Assembly: GCA_021186555.1 (NCBI GenBank)
Contig: JAJKFL010000042.1
Location: forward strand, 10,470,781 to 10,534,780
Origin: Reticulitermes speratus
Taxonomy: Eukaryota > Arthropoda > Insecta > Blattodea > Rhinotermitidae
Length of the DNA stretch: 64,000 nt
Reading direction: 5' to 3'
A program made the position numbers and the translations under genes. This document shows positions 11,716 through 22,579 of the stretch, piece by piece. How positions within the stretch are numbered: the stretch's first letter is position 1; every line of letters starts with the position of its first letter. The notes beneath the pieces were generated by a model. The model searched no databases. It saw only the letters and a program-made list of their open reading frames with translations, and was not told the origin of the DNA.

Positions 11716-12311
11716 TCAGTATGTCAGGCCCAGTAGCATTATTAGTGATAATAAATTACTAGGAGGTGTCAAGGGCAATGTCGTATCCTGATTTCAGACG
11801 TCAAGGTGTCTTCCAGGAGATACTGAGGAGAACAACGAAAGCCTCAATAAGAACATTTGGTCTCCGGGTTGACACTTGACCCTCGGCATCCCAAAATACG
11901 AAGCAGCAATGCCACCCACTCGACATTGATTTTCTCATCTCGTTGTGTTCTGGGCCAATTCGGGTTAGACAGGCAGGCCCAACAACTTATGACTTTGTTT
12001 GTTGTTACAAGTTCAGGTCATTCGAACGTCGTCTTGTCCTTATTCTTACTTTTCATGTGGGTGGATAAGTGGCGTCCAGTAGATCAATATGGCCGCTAAC
12101 AGAGCTGGATAGGACGGGCTGCTATCGACAGGTTTGCTTGAATTGCCTTCTACTTAAGAAGTGCCACTTCCAAAGATCTCTTGCTAAATTGGTCAATTCT
12201 TTCCACGAAGTGGAAGCCAATGTAACTGTTTATAGGTTTATTTATTGATTTAAACCGAATTGTGATTTATTTTAGGTCGATTCCGTTGTCAGACGAGTAC
12301 ATACTGCCGCC
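11716..12311. other. No recognisable feature
   Basis: The 80-codon frame at 11857-12099 is unrecognised. No repeat match found. Confidence 0.35.
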
Positions 12312-12565
12312 GAAACAACGTAGCCGACATGTTGCTATGCTGCGGGCTGGACGGTCTGGGTTTCGAGACTCAGCATGTTCCAAAGATTTTCTCCAAAAAC
12401 GTCCAGACCGTTCCTAGGACACAACAGCCTCCTATTCAATGGGTACCGAAACTTTTTCCCGGGGATTACTGCGGCCGGGGCGTGATGTTGACCACTCAAC
12501 TCCATCAAGTGCTGAGGTTAACAATGAGTGGAGCTATACTTCTACTCCCCTTACATGCCTTGGAA
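12312..12565 (+). mobile_element. SINE E, diverged
   Basis: The head is tagccgacatgttgctatgc and gggctggacggtctgg. The body contains gtccagaccg, ccttcctattcaatgggtac-type blocks and tgaggttaacaatgagtgg, and the end reads agctatacttctactcccc. It runs directly into a family F segment. The frame at 12329-12640 spans both repeats and is not a gene. Confidence 0.75.
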
Positions 12566-12660
12566 TTCTTGACCCTTGAAGATGGGACCGATACGTTGTC
12601 TCAAAACTTCGGTAAAGGATTACCACTCGACGCTGCGTAATATCCCAGAAGAACGCAGAT
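12566..12660 (+). repeat. Family F segment (hammerhead-like core plus PED block)
   Basis: TTGAAGA (12576-12582), T, GGGAC, a 9-nt loop, GTCTC, then AAAAC, followed by attaccactcgacgctgcg and cccagaagaacgca. Compare 18481-18570, where the stem is perfect (GGGAC/GTCCC). Here the right arm carries one change, restored as a G-U-type pair. Confidence 0.7.
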
Positions 12661-13036
12661 CTCAATGACAAATTTGCCTTTACATGTATATAATATCGAA
12701 TGGTAAGACAATTGGTGTAAAGGGGAAGGATTTTTTTGGAATGGGTCGTGGCCTAATTAAAGAAGTATTCGGATATTTGCCTGCGGGGACTACGGAAAGC
12801 TGCGAAGAACCATAAGCAGGAGCGCCGATTTGCCGCCACAGATTACGAACCGAAAAGTCCCGAACAGAACTCTGTGAAGTAATAATAGTCATTAGTTACG
12901 ATACTTATTTAAGAAGTAATTAGCGGAAGAATAAAGGAATAATGATGTAGAAATTCACCCAGCAAATTAACACAGTCTTCTGACTTCTTTCCGGAAGTTC
13001 ACGGAATTCGAATCTCGGCTGGAACACAAGACTATC

Positions 13037-13216
13037 GTAGGGGCGAACTCTGTTATAACGTCATGAGAGGGACTAAATATTTTGTCGTTATAAACGAGTG
13101 TTGTTATAACCGAGCAAAATAATGTTATGGTTAACAATGAGGAATTAATTGGTGCCACAGTATATCTGACGCTAGAGACGAGGTGTCGTATAAACCGATG
13201 TCGTTATAACCGGGTT
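13037..13216. mobile_element. MITE I, copy 1
   Basis: About 180 bp, matching 17897-18075 at roughly 90 percent by eye. Near-terminal inverted repeats: gaactctgttataacg at the left and cgttataaccgggttc at the right. Inside, the unit tgtcgttataaacgag occurs twice in tandem near each end. No coding capacity. Class II non-autonomous origin is inferred from the inverted ends only. Confidence 0.7.
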
Positions 13217-14501
13217 CGACAGTAGTTCCTTTGTGGTATTCCTCATTTCTCACTGGCTAGCATCTCAACTTATAACACGGCCCCTACTTCCACATTTTCA
13301 AAATTAATTATTAATTATACTACGGTTTGATGTCGTACAGAATGAAAAGTAACTTGCCCACAATTTAATTCCTTGTTAAAACTGTTGTGCAGAGCATTAT
13401 ATACCGTACATATACAGGGTGGCGCAAAAGCCACCTGATACTCGATGTTTTACATATTGCCTGTAACGTCAAGTGACCTTTGCACCACCTTGCACAGCTT
13501 GATGTATGCCTATAGTTATGAACCGTACTCGTTATTGTAACTTATGATTTTTTACTTGTCATGTTAATTGCAAAAGATATCTTCTGAGATGTCATATATT
13601 CGGCCATTCTCTCGACGCTATGTTACAGACGTCTAGAATAACCTCTAGGTTTCCCTTCACTACAATTTAGAAGCCTCCAGACTAGATCTCACAATCATGC
13701 TCCAAGCTGATGTGATAGCTCCGATACTGAGCATGAGATTAGCAAACATCTGTTGGTGATTGATGGTCATCCACTGACCCATCACGAAACGAGCTTTAAG
13801 GCAGTGTAACACAAAAAGTATCATCTTCGGTGTGAAGTATTTCTCCAAGGTGTTGTTCACATTTCAAGTGCCACATTGAATAATGGCGATCCTTGCGGGA
13901 AGTATCCATATTAAACAAACGGTACTGTGTCGTGCGCCTGTTGAGGAGGATATGACACAGCGCGTTTAGTAAGGCCATAGTCTTACGGAGAAGTGTGGTT
14001 TAAGGAAACCGCGGTAGATACTAAAAGTCATCTGAATCTAAGTTTTCTTTTCCGTGTATGAACACAAATGTTGCACATAAGAATGTGTTCAGAAATATGT
14101 AATAAAATGACCATCAGAACAAATAACAACATATTTATTAAAAGAAGGGCTATCTACCTCTTTCTTTACATGATTCAACTACAAATTGGTTCATCTTCAG
14201 AAATAAGTTACAATGAGCTTCGATCAGAGAATAAGTTTAAAAAAGCACATAATCGGGTTACTTATTTCTGGGCTATAAAGAGTGTACTGCTATTACACTA
14301 CTTTCCCATATAGTCCCCGCTATCACTGAGGCATTTATTTTATCGTGTGACAATATTTCCAGTTCCCTGTTGATAGAAATGCGTGTCGTCCGCTTTGACC
14401 CATTTTGTCACAAGTATTTTTTCCGAGCCATCATCTTTAAGCATGTGACCGCCAATACGTGCTTAAGCCCTGGAAACAGATGGTAAACGCTCAGCGAAGA
14501 A
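13217..14501. other. Mostly featureless; one transposon-end-like sequence
   Basis: At 13413-13436 the string tacagggtggcgcaaaag resembles the ends of Tc1/mariner-type elements, but I found no partner end. The frames on the minus strand at 13660-13978 are unrecognised. Confidence 0.35.
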
Positions 14502-14518
14502 CCCCCCCCCCCCCCCCC
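14502..14518. repeat. (C)17 homopolymer
   Basis: Uninterrupted run of 17 C. Length is prone to sequencing and assembly error. Confidence 0.9.
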
Positions 14519-15104
14519 GATATAATAAAAATCAGTGTTGGCCCTTTAATTAAAATTATGTGCCATGTAAAATTGTTTTCTAAACAACTCTCCTATTATC
14601 AACAAGAAAACGTAACACACTTACAATAATGATGAAAATTATTAATCTTTTTCAAGATTTAGGTTTATATTTTGGGTTTAAAATTAATAGATGTCACGTT
14701 TAAATTGTAATGAAAAATTGGGCACCCCTGAAATTTTGGAAACTCCTCGCCCATGCTTCATATGATAAATGTATCGCGAAGAGTGAACCAGCAGAATGTG
14801 GGGAGAAAGCTAGCATCCAGATCCTGGACATAAACGTCGAACTGCTCGGCTATTGTTACACCCACATAGCTTCCGCGTCGTGACTCTAGTGACCACAAAA
14901 CAATTCATCAACCGAGCCGACTGAAGGAGAACAAAGTGACGTAACGAAGCGCTGCTTTCTTTAAAGGCAGGGGTGGGCAGCGCAACGTAGTCAAACGGCA
15001 CAGTCATAGATTAACGCGTAAGGTGTTTTAGCAAGGAAATATTCCCAAACCTGCAATTTTACATTGATTAATAATCCAATTATGTATCAGTGGCAGAATT
15101 TGTA
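14519..15104. other. No recognisable feature
   Basis: The minus-strand frame at 14810-15007 is unrecognised. Confidence 0.35.
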
Positions 15105-15118
15105 TACACGCCTTATGT

Positions 15119-15333
15119 CTTCTTCTTCTTCTTCTATGGCTCGACAGTCCTATATGCGCCTGGGCCTCCTCGTTCAGGGGTTTCTTGGACCTGGAGGTGT
15201 GCATTATGTAGTGAGTGACCAGTCCACTGACTGCACAAGTTCTACTCATCCTGATGTGACTGCCAGAGCCATCTAGCAATCAGTCAGGAGACTTGGATTA
15301 GAAATGGCCGCTGAATTTTGCTTACGAAACATC
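15119..15333 (-). mobile_element. SINE B, 5'-truncated with target-site duplication
   Basis: Minus-strand copy covering the 3' half of the SINE B at 53303-53729. Shared blocks in order: gtaagcaaaattca, ggccatttct, ccaagtctcctgactg, gatggctctggcagtc, ggtcactcacta and a GAA-repeat tail (CTTCTT... on this strand). It is flanked by perfect 13-bp repeats acacgccttatgt (15106-15118 and 15334-15346). The missing tRNA head is a typical reverse-transcription truncation. Confidence 0.88.
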
Positions 15334-15346
15334 ACACGCCTTATGT

Positions 15347-15615
15347 ATTTATCTCAGATATATTTCCAGTTCATGTATATAACTGTTGTTGACTATCAGA
15401 GGATAAAGATTCTTTTATTCTTCATGAGGTAGGTGTTGACGTTAAAAATTTAGTTAAAGGCTGTTATGGGCAAGAGTTGAAACACCACAAACTGTGTGAC
15501 CAGCCTTTACGACAGAACAGAGTGAAAGCGATTAACAAAGAGTCTAAGAATGTAGAAAACGGCGGCACAGTCGGCACGCAAAAGTACAAAAGAATTCACG
15601 ACAATTAAACATAGA
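15347..15615. other. No recognisable feature
   Basis: No gene or repeat match. Confidence 0.35.
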
Positions 15616-15903
15616 GTAAATGACTTTACTCTTTGTTCACCGTGCATTGTGGTATTAATAAACACTTATTAACCAACAGTTGCACTATTAAAGCAGATTG
15701 TCACTTAAAATCACTTGAAATACCGTACTTTTCATTGCTGGTGAAAAGTGAAAGTGCGTAGTAAAGTTCGTACATAAATTGAAGCCCCTGATGATGTTCG
15801 CTCGACGACCGAAACATATGTAGGATATTTCAAGTGATTTTAAGTGACAATCTTCTTTATAGTGCAACTGTTGGTTAATAAGTGTTTATTATCGGGTAAA
15901 TGA
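15616..15903 (+). mobile_element. PLE-like inverted-repeat element with hammerhead-like motif (copy b)
   Basis: Inverted arms of about 65 bp at 15657-15722 and 15826-15890 differ by a few bases. Between them, next to the right arm, lie CTGATGA (15788-15794), a weak stem, GAAAC (15811-15815) and the palindrome ACATATGT, then TAGGA. Left of the left arm is a 33-bp extension whose reverse complement (caatgcacggtgaacaaaga) resembles the extension of the 36.48-kb element (gatgcacggtgtcaacagtg). An 8-bp match gtaaatga at 15616-15623 and 15896-15903 may be the target duplication. No reverse transcriptase is present, so it is a terminal-repeat-only copy. Confidence 0.65.
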
Positions 15904-16719
15904 TATAAGTATTACGATGAAATTATCCGAAACACGGAAACAAGCAAACAGCAGAGACGGAAGACCAAACTAAACGAGAATGCGATGTCTTATTTCGTAA
16001 GCGGGAGCCCCAGGTTCAAAATTAGGCCCGGATATCAGTCAATCCTGCCTAAATAGTTTTGTTGTTTTCCTGCTTGAAGCAGCAACACCGTGTCTCCCAA
16101 CTACAAGAAACAAAGTGTTCATAAATCTTTCAATTCTTATAAGAACATTTCCCTCTATTAATTGTTACTACGTAATGCTTTGTAAATTAATGGCTTTACT
16201 GTGCACCCCTGTTCTGAAGCAGATAAAATATTCGATTAGCAATAGGTTGCATGTCAGTATGAAGAACTGTGTGAGAAATTAGAGTGAGGAAAATGTGGAG
16301 GGAGAATAAGATTTATGTGTGCCAAAATAAACTTTAAACCTGCGTGGTCTGTTATATTACCAAATACTCGTGACGTGTATGCGAATACGTTTAATCACGG
16401 ATTTGTCTTCTAATGGTAAGAGTCTGTATCTCTTCTGTGAAAACAGTGGCTAATGCCCACGTCAGTAACTAGATACAACTATGTTACAATATACACTAAC
16501 AGATATGGAGGATAGAAGTAATCTAAATTATATTTAAAAATTCAGTTCCTACCACACAGAAAGCACGCAGATTCACCGTTACAGAATCAATTAGTTAATA
16601 ATGCTGGGAGAAATTAAAAACCTGTCACATACATGCAGCACTGTGATTTAAATGATCAAGTCGTACACAAATTATGAAACTTTAAAACCTTTTTGAACAT
16701 ATAACTACTAAGTTATACC
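15904..16719. other. No recognisable feature
   Basis: AT-rich, no repeat match. Confidence 0.4.
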
Positions 16720-16960
16720 AGCGGCGTGGGTCTACGGCAGCTTTCTTGCTGGCATTGCGGGTTCGAATCCCGCCGGGGGGCATGGATGTATGTCTCCTGT
16801 GATTGTTGTGTGTTGTCAGATAGAGGTCTCTGCGACGGACTGATCACTCGTCCAGAGGAGTCCTACCGAGTGTGGTGTGTCTGAGTGTGATGAAGTGCAA
16901 CAATAACCTCTGCACCTACAGTGAGTAGGTAGATAGAAGTCAGACTAATAAAAAAAGAAA
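16720..16960 (+). mobile_element. SINE A with alternative 3' tail (tail type 2)
   Basis: The tRNA head is partly lost at the 5' end (starts gcggcgtgggtctacgg). B-box gggttcgaatccc and the body up to ctgagtgtgatg (about 16892) match other SINE A copies. After that it does not continue into the usual aggccctggcc...gccatgg tail, but into cctctgcacctacagtgagt and an A-rich end. The same alternative tail occurs in the minus-strand copy at 56341-56495. Confidence 0.82.
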
Positions 16961-17105
16961 GATATATGTGCTGGTGTTGCTGGAGTTTTTCTGTATCATT
17001 ATTATTATCATCATAATCAGTATTATTATCATCAACACCATAATAAAAACAACTGTAACAGCGATAATGACTGTTCGTATATTTTGGGGTAATTAATAAT
17101 ATATA

Positions 17106-17415
17106 GGTAAAGGTAAAGCAACCACGTTACAGGCCTAGACAGGCCCTGAGGGGTCCAGCAGGTTGAGGCTCCCAGATTTGTAGACAATCGGCACATGAAG
17201 GTGGTAAGGTTGTCAGCCCTACGCACCGGCCTCCTTTACCCCCAGTAAATATTCCTCGTACTCATTTCTGTTAGAGGCTGAGTCGACCCCAGGGCCATAG
17301 TGCGACCGAAACGATTATGTCAAGGAATTAATTCCAATGACAGCATCGGGAATCGAACCCGCGACCTTCCGGTTTGTAGCGTAGTGCCTCAACCAACTAC
17401 GCCACCGCGCGCCCC
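17106..17415 (-). mobile_element. SINE D, full length with probable target duplication
   Basis: Head on the minus strand at 17340-17415 (B-box ggttcgattccc). The body is collinear with the other D copies and ends in ggtaaaggtaaag (this strand), the TTTACC-repeat tail. Flanks share taataatata (17094-17103 and 17416-17425). Confidence 0.85.
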
Positions 17416-17896
17416 TAATAATATACAATGACCAATATATAAAAAGACCTAACAGCACATATGATGCGTCTGTATAGAACATTGTGCGTATTTTAATTTA
17501 TGTGGCCATGAAAATACAGCAATAAGTTCGAATATAAGGCGAGTTGTTTTTATTCGGAAATAGACGCCCCGAAATATACGAGTCGCCTAATAAGCTACGT
17601 CTTATGGAATTTCCCAGTAACACGTCAAAGACACGTCATTTCGTAGTAAACAGAGACTATTAAGGCATTATTCCAGTAAAAGCTTCAGTATTACTTGCGG
17701 TGTAATACATGACTTTGCGTAATTCACAGTGTTAGTTTTTGCTTATTCATCAGGTTTTTTTCCTCTAAATAATTTGCCTCATATTTGGTTTATAGCGTAA
17801 CATTTTATTAACAATTTTTTACTTAACCCTGGTTTCACTCGCACCGACGGAACTCCTCGAAAACAGATTAATTGCAAATGTCATTGCTGGACAAGC
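17416..17896. other. No recognisable feature
   Basis: AT-rich DNA. Confidence 0.35.
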
Positions 17897-18075
17897 AGAG
17901 TCGAACTCGGTTATAACGTCATGAAAGGGACTGAATATTTTGTGTCGTTATAAACGAGTGTCGTTCTAACCGAGTAGTACAATGTTATGGTTAACAGTGA
18001 GGAATTAATTGCTACCACAGAATATCTGACGCTATAGACGTGATGTCGCATAAACCGATGTCGTCATAACCGGGT
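17897..18075. mobile_element. MITE I, copy 2
   Basis: Same orientation and length as the copy at 13037-13216. Ends are gaactcggttataacg and cgtcataaccgggttc. Internal tandem units (gtgtcgttataaacga / gtgtcgttctaaccga near the left, a second pair near the right) are kept. Confidence 0.72.
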
Positions 18076-18406
18076 TCTTCTGTATTTTAAATGAAAGTAC
18101 GTCATACGTACTTTATCTACAATCACTTAATTACGAGATCAAATCCACACGTCTCCGTGACACGCGTATCTTACGTGGTCATCGTATAAATACCATAAAC
18201 AGCTGTTCCTGCAGGTTACCACAGCAACAGCAGAATTTACATTTGTAACTGCAGAGTGGAAGCAAATATCCGTAGCAGGAAATATTAGTTCTACCGATCA
18301 ACATGAAATTTGTTAACTATTGTTCAGATACGTTCTTAAGATGCACCACTTTCAAACAGAATTACAGCACAGACCGCATATTAAGCCATGATACATATTA
18401 TGTTCA
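18076..18406. other. No recognisable feature
   Basis: No gene or repeat match. Confidence 0.35.
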
Positions 18407-18570
18407 CGTATCGGTCCCATCCTCACGGGTCAAGAGTCAAGAGTCCGAGTACGAAAAAGGCTTTTTCCTACTCGGACTCTTGACCCGTGAGGATGGGACC
18501 GATACGTTGTCCCGAAACGTCTGTAAACAATTACCACACGACGCCGTGTAATAACCCAGAAGACCACACA
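18407..18570 (+). repeat. Family F snap-back: 46-bp hairpin ending in a hammerhead-like motif
   Basis: The arms 18407-18459 and 18461-18506 are inverted copies. The left arm differs by a tandem duplication of aagagtc and one base. The right arm continues into GTGAGGA (18487-18493), T, GGGAC, loop, GTCCC (18509-18513), GAAAC (18514-18518), then attaccacacgacgcc and cccagaagaccacac. The inverted left copy breaks off inside the stem II loop. Frames at 18303-18551 and 18487-18699 are read through this repeat (peptide NNYHTTPCNNPEDH). Confidence 0.75.
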
Positions 18571-18699
18571 TTTCAGAATTCCCCTGGCTTGAATGATCTA
18601 AGCTTATACTTGTTTCGTTTTGTGTCTTCTTCCAATTTACAGTTACTTCAATTTGGTTCCTGTTCTACCCACTCGTTTAAATCGCCCATAACCTCGTAG

Positions 18700-18832
18700 C
18701 GTTGCAGTATGTTCCATACTATAATACAGGTATGCAACTCCCGCCAAAACAGCTGTTTATTAATATTGCTGTTAGTTCTCATAAATGCAATGATGACAGG
18801 TTTCGCCCCATATTTATGTCATCTTCAGGCCA
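18700..18832 (-). repeat. PLE-like hammerhead-type motif (copy i)
   Basis: The minus strand reads CTGAAGA (18822-18828), T, then a poorly paired stretch, then GAAAC (18800-18804) and CTGTC. Core residues are intact but stem II is not convincing. The downstream minus-strand sequence (aacagctgttttggcgggag) may be the rest of a terminal repeat. Confidence 0.4.
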
Positions 18833-20156
18833 ATATTCACATGAAATAAATTAAAACGACATGCTTAATTACACGACACCAGACTGAGACCTCAGTCTGT
18901 ATGTAATGTATGGTACATATTGTTTATTGGAAACTGCGAAGTTAAAAACATTAAGATATACAACAAATTATTAATGCAAAAATAATTCCACTTTTGAGGA
19001 TATCTGACTTACTGTAGTCTCTTCTATGTAAAGTTTCGTTTGGATTTCAATAAAGTATGGTAAAACAGTCGAAATATATGGCGGTACAGTAGTAGAATGT
19101 TGCATGTTAATTTTTGTCTAAGGATTCCTGATTGAACACTGGTCATAATACTATATTAACATTACATCTACTTATATGGTGTGTATTTAAACAACGTGTT
19201 CGTCATGACATTCTTGTTTCAGTTTTCTAGTGGGTATCCGGGGAAAAGTGTTGTATGAAAAGCCTTTTCCATATTAACATTTGACTAAGAGTGACTATCA
19301 AGGAATAAAATTTCATACTAATTGAATTATTGAAAAATATTTCACACAAGAGTACAGTTTAAAGACTACTTTCTTCTCGACTGTGACACCATATGTCTTG
19401 GTAGATAGGTTACACTCTTTTGATAGAAAGTATTTCCCATATCTTCAGTGTAAAAAATTTGTATTGCTGTGAAGAATTAAAGTCACAGAATTCAGTCTTA
19501 CCTGTATGCAGTATATAATCACCGTGGATTTAAATGGAGATCAAAACGTTAAATATACAACGAAATAATAAAAAATGTACGTTCACGATTCTGGTATTAT
19601 TTGAGGAATTTAATTATGTCGTCTGAATTGTGGAGTATATTTTGAGCACTACATTACTGGCAAATTTAATAAACCCAAAACGTTAATAGAGTTATCATGC
19701 GATGACTTGAAATTTAATGTCCACTGTCGTAGTTAAGGAACTTAAATTATGCACAGAAAATTCTGAGGAGAATATATGGCTTCCTTTAATGTAATACTTC
19801 GAACAGAGTAGGGAGAGTTTCATTTATAAGATAAAGAAAATGAAGATCAAAAACCTTCTCTCTAACGTAGGCATGCCCTAATTCAAATACGTGCAAGAAC
19901 AAGAAACGTAACTATCAGCGTCTTCGGGGTTTTATGTCCGTTACATTAACATAAAAACGGACAAGAGGCAATAGGAAGATGTAACAACGCAATATTAAAA
20001 TATCGTGGAAGGAAACGCAATGGTTTTAATTTCTTATAAATATTAACACAGCATGAAACCTTTAATTAATCTACAGCGCGAGCAATAAATCAGTGGAAGT
20101 CCTAACAACCATATAAAATCTGTTTTACAGCTGACAAAGCAGCAAATCTTCTTGTT
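18833..20156. other. No recognisable feature
   Basis: 1.3 kb of AT-rich DNA with no frame above 60 codons and no match to other repeats. Confidence 0.45.
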
Positions 20157-20340
20157 TGTGACACTGTGTTGTTGAGTAGTTCTCGAAGTTTCGAAGAAAA
20201 TCGCAGAGTCTTCACCTTCAGGTTAAAATCAACGAGAGTAATTTTTTAACTGCCTGACCGTAAAGAAGAGAAAACTGCAATTTTTCGGAACTTCGAGAAA
20301 CACTCGCCTAACGACACAACATCATATCCCAGAAGACAAG
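20157..20340 (-). repeat. Family F-like snap-back with hammerhead-like motif
   Basis: Imperfect inverted arms of about 65-75 bp (20163-20235 and 20245-20325). The left arm on the minus strand has CTGAAGG (20215-20221, the last core A changed), T, GAAGA...TCTTC arms and GAAAC (20188-20192). The right arm keeps a decayed version and ends in tatcccagaagac, the family F end block. Confidence 0.6.
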
Positions 20341-20439
20341 TTGGTACTCAAAAGAATACCGTTGCTTCCCGCACTACATAAAAGGTTCAGCGGGCCTGGT
20401 CTATAGCGTGTAATGACTGCAGGACAGTCAATAATTATA

Positions 20440-20595
20440 TGGATTGAAGATTATGTGGAAAGAAGCTGCCGTCGCCTTACTGACGGCAACAATCTTGGCA
20501 TATGCCTGGAGGGGCTGGGGAAAATCACGAAATATCGCAGTCAGAACAGACGGTGTCCCGGCCGAGATTCGAAACACTAAACGCCCGAATACAAG
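20440..20595 (-). repeat. SINE J (candidate), copy 1
   Basis: The minus strand has a B-box-like tttcgaatctcgg, then atatttcgtgattttcccc and ctccaggcatatgcc. The same order occurs at 31031-31240. The 66-codon frame at 20444-20644 is read through it. tRNA origin is inferred from the B-box only. Confidence 0.5.
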
Positions 20596-21385
20596 TCAAA
20601 AAGCTTTACCGTTTTTGCCTTCTTGCTCACTGACGTCATACTGAATATTATTCAAACCAACAGAAAAGAAGATTAAGTTTCACAACTATATTAAACGTCA
20701 GGACCACACCATTCATGGTTTACACAATTAACAAAATAAATAAATAAATAAACAAATCGGCATACATAATATCACTTATGCGTCTATTGCATAAACCATA
20801 TCCGCGTCATGCTTCCGCCATCAAGGGATCATCCCGAGGGGAAAACCCTTTGTGAACATAATTATTTACATGAACAAAATGATTTTTTTACGAACTAGAG
20901 ATAGAATTAACAATTTGTTTATATGATTGGTAATATAACGTATATTATATACTACGTAGTTCAAAGGTCGTTTGTTATAGCAAAAGCGGTGGCTGTTCCA
21001 GCTTTGTTACTCCTTCAGAAAATCAGCAATTTTCTATCATTTTTAGATACGCACATTAATACACATTCCTTTGATTTTATCGCTCTCTTTGCAACTCCAT
21101 GCGAACTAAGGACACCTGGGAACTAAAGAAAACAGAAAAAAGAAATTCCTCACAGGTTACTGTAACGGTATTATATAAAACCACCACATTTATTGACAAG
21201 TCTCGTTCACACCATCTCTAAGTTGCATAAAAGAGACATAAAATTTGAATCTTTAAGAAATAAAATAATCTGAATACAACTATAAAATTATTATATTTTA
21301 CAAAGTGTCTCTACATGTCTCGATTTTAGGATCATTTACAAGGACTTCACAAACATGAAATATAGAGGTTTACAGCTTAATACAA
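20596..21385. other. No recognisable feature
   Basis: A short (AAAT)n tract near 20733-20755; otherwise nothing. Confidence 0.35.
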
Positions 21386-21691
21386 AAGGTAAAGGTAAAG
21401 CAATCCAATTACAGCCTGGAAAGGCCCTGAGGATTCCATGAGGTTGAGGCTTCCAGATTTCCAGACAATCTGAACCTGAAGGTGGTAAGAGTGTCAGCAC
21501 TACACATCGGCCGCCTTTACCCCCCCCCCTCCCCCAGGAAATATTCCTGGTGTTCATTTCTGTTAGAGGCTGAGTTGACCCCAGGGCCATAGCGCGGCCG
21601 GAAGGATTAAGTCTATCAAAAATTCCAATGACTCCATCGAGAATTGAACGGCGACCTTCCGGCTTGTAGCGCAGTGCTTCAACCAAACATC
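21386..21691 (-). mobile_element. SINE D
   Basis: Collinear with other D copies. The C-rich block near 21520-21535 has expanded to a C-run, and the head B-box is damaged (gagaattgaacggcgacc on this strand). Ends with ggtaaaggtaaag (TTTACC-type tail). Confidence 0.8.
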
Positions 21692-22528
21692 TTACTGTAA
21701 ACCAGTATATTGAACCAATGGTTTTAGGTAAGAATTTCTAAAGGATCTTATAACTCTGTGCTCAGGTTCTGTAAAAATATGTTAACATAGATCCAAATCA
21801 GTATTAAATGTAATTCCGGACCGGTTTTTAAAAATTTCAAGGACATTTTACTGGAAACCATCTGTTGAACACATGCTTCCATACATAAACCTCCACAGTT
21901 TCTGCTCGTGGAGCTTTTGAAAATGATCGGCAGGAAAGAAGCCTGTCTGGCTAGTCTGTAAAACAGTAACAGACTTACAGAAGTATGTAGACCTTCATTG
22001 TTTTAAAGCAGTCAAAAACACGAAGGCATGTATTCTACTGTAAAAAGGAAAACTGAAATTTTCGTAGCGATGATAATTTAATCTGCCTCAGTCACTGACG
22101 AAGGGGGCAGTACATTCGGCAGCAAAGTTTGATACCAACTAACAGCCCAAACGATATCGTAAATCACAACAAATATAAATCAAAAGTTACAACCTGGATA
22201 TGAAATTTTATATTTTCGTGAAGGTTAGTATCGAAATTTCGGTTCTCAGGGATGTGATTCATGCAATTTAGTTCATAGATATTGAGATTTCGGAGCAAAA
22301 TGGCACCTCAGTCTTTTGTCGCTGAAGACAGAGGCATCAGTTCTTCGAAACCTAGATACCTAGATAACTTTCTACTAAGAATGAGGCTGTACATCCCAGA
22401 TGTCATAATATTATCAGTTATATGAGCCTATCATATTTTCAATTTAGATTTGAATATGTAAATAATTATATCGTTTCAATGTATAATATACAAAGTTAGC
22501 TGAAATAACACCACCACCATCATCATCT
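21692..22528. other. Mostly featureless; one hammerhead-type motif at 22322-22351
   Basis: CTGAAGA (22322-22328), C instead of the usual T, AGAGG...TTCTTC arms, GAAAC (22347-22351). Stem pairing is weak. The rest has no feature. Confidence 0.35.
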
Positions 22529-22546
22529 CATTATTATATTTTATTA

Positions 22547-22579
<33 letters not shown>

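Noticed and set aside
13660-13978. Transposase relic on the minus strand
   Set aside because: Frames of 60-66 codons had only a vague resemblance to mariner N-termini; I could not place a single conserved block.
22086-22130. Hammerhead-type motif at cactgacgaaggggg
   Set aside because: CTGACGA is present, but the second half lacks GAAA at the right distance (gcaaagt instead).
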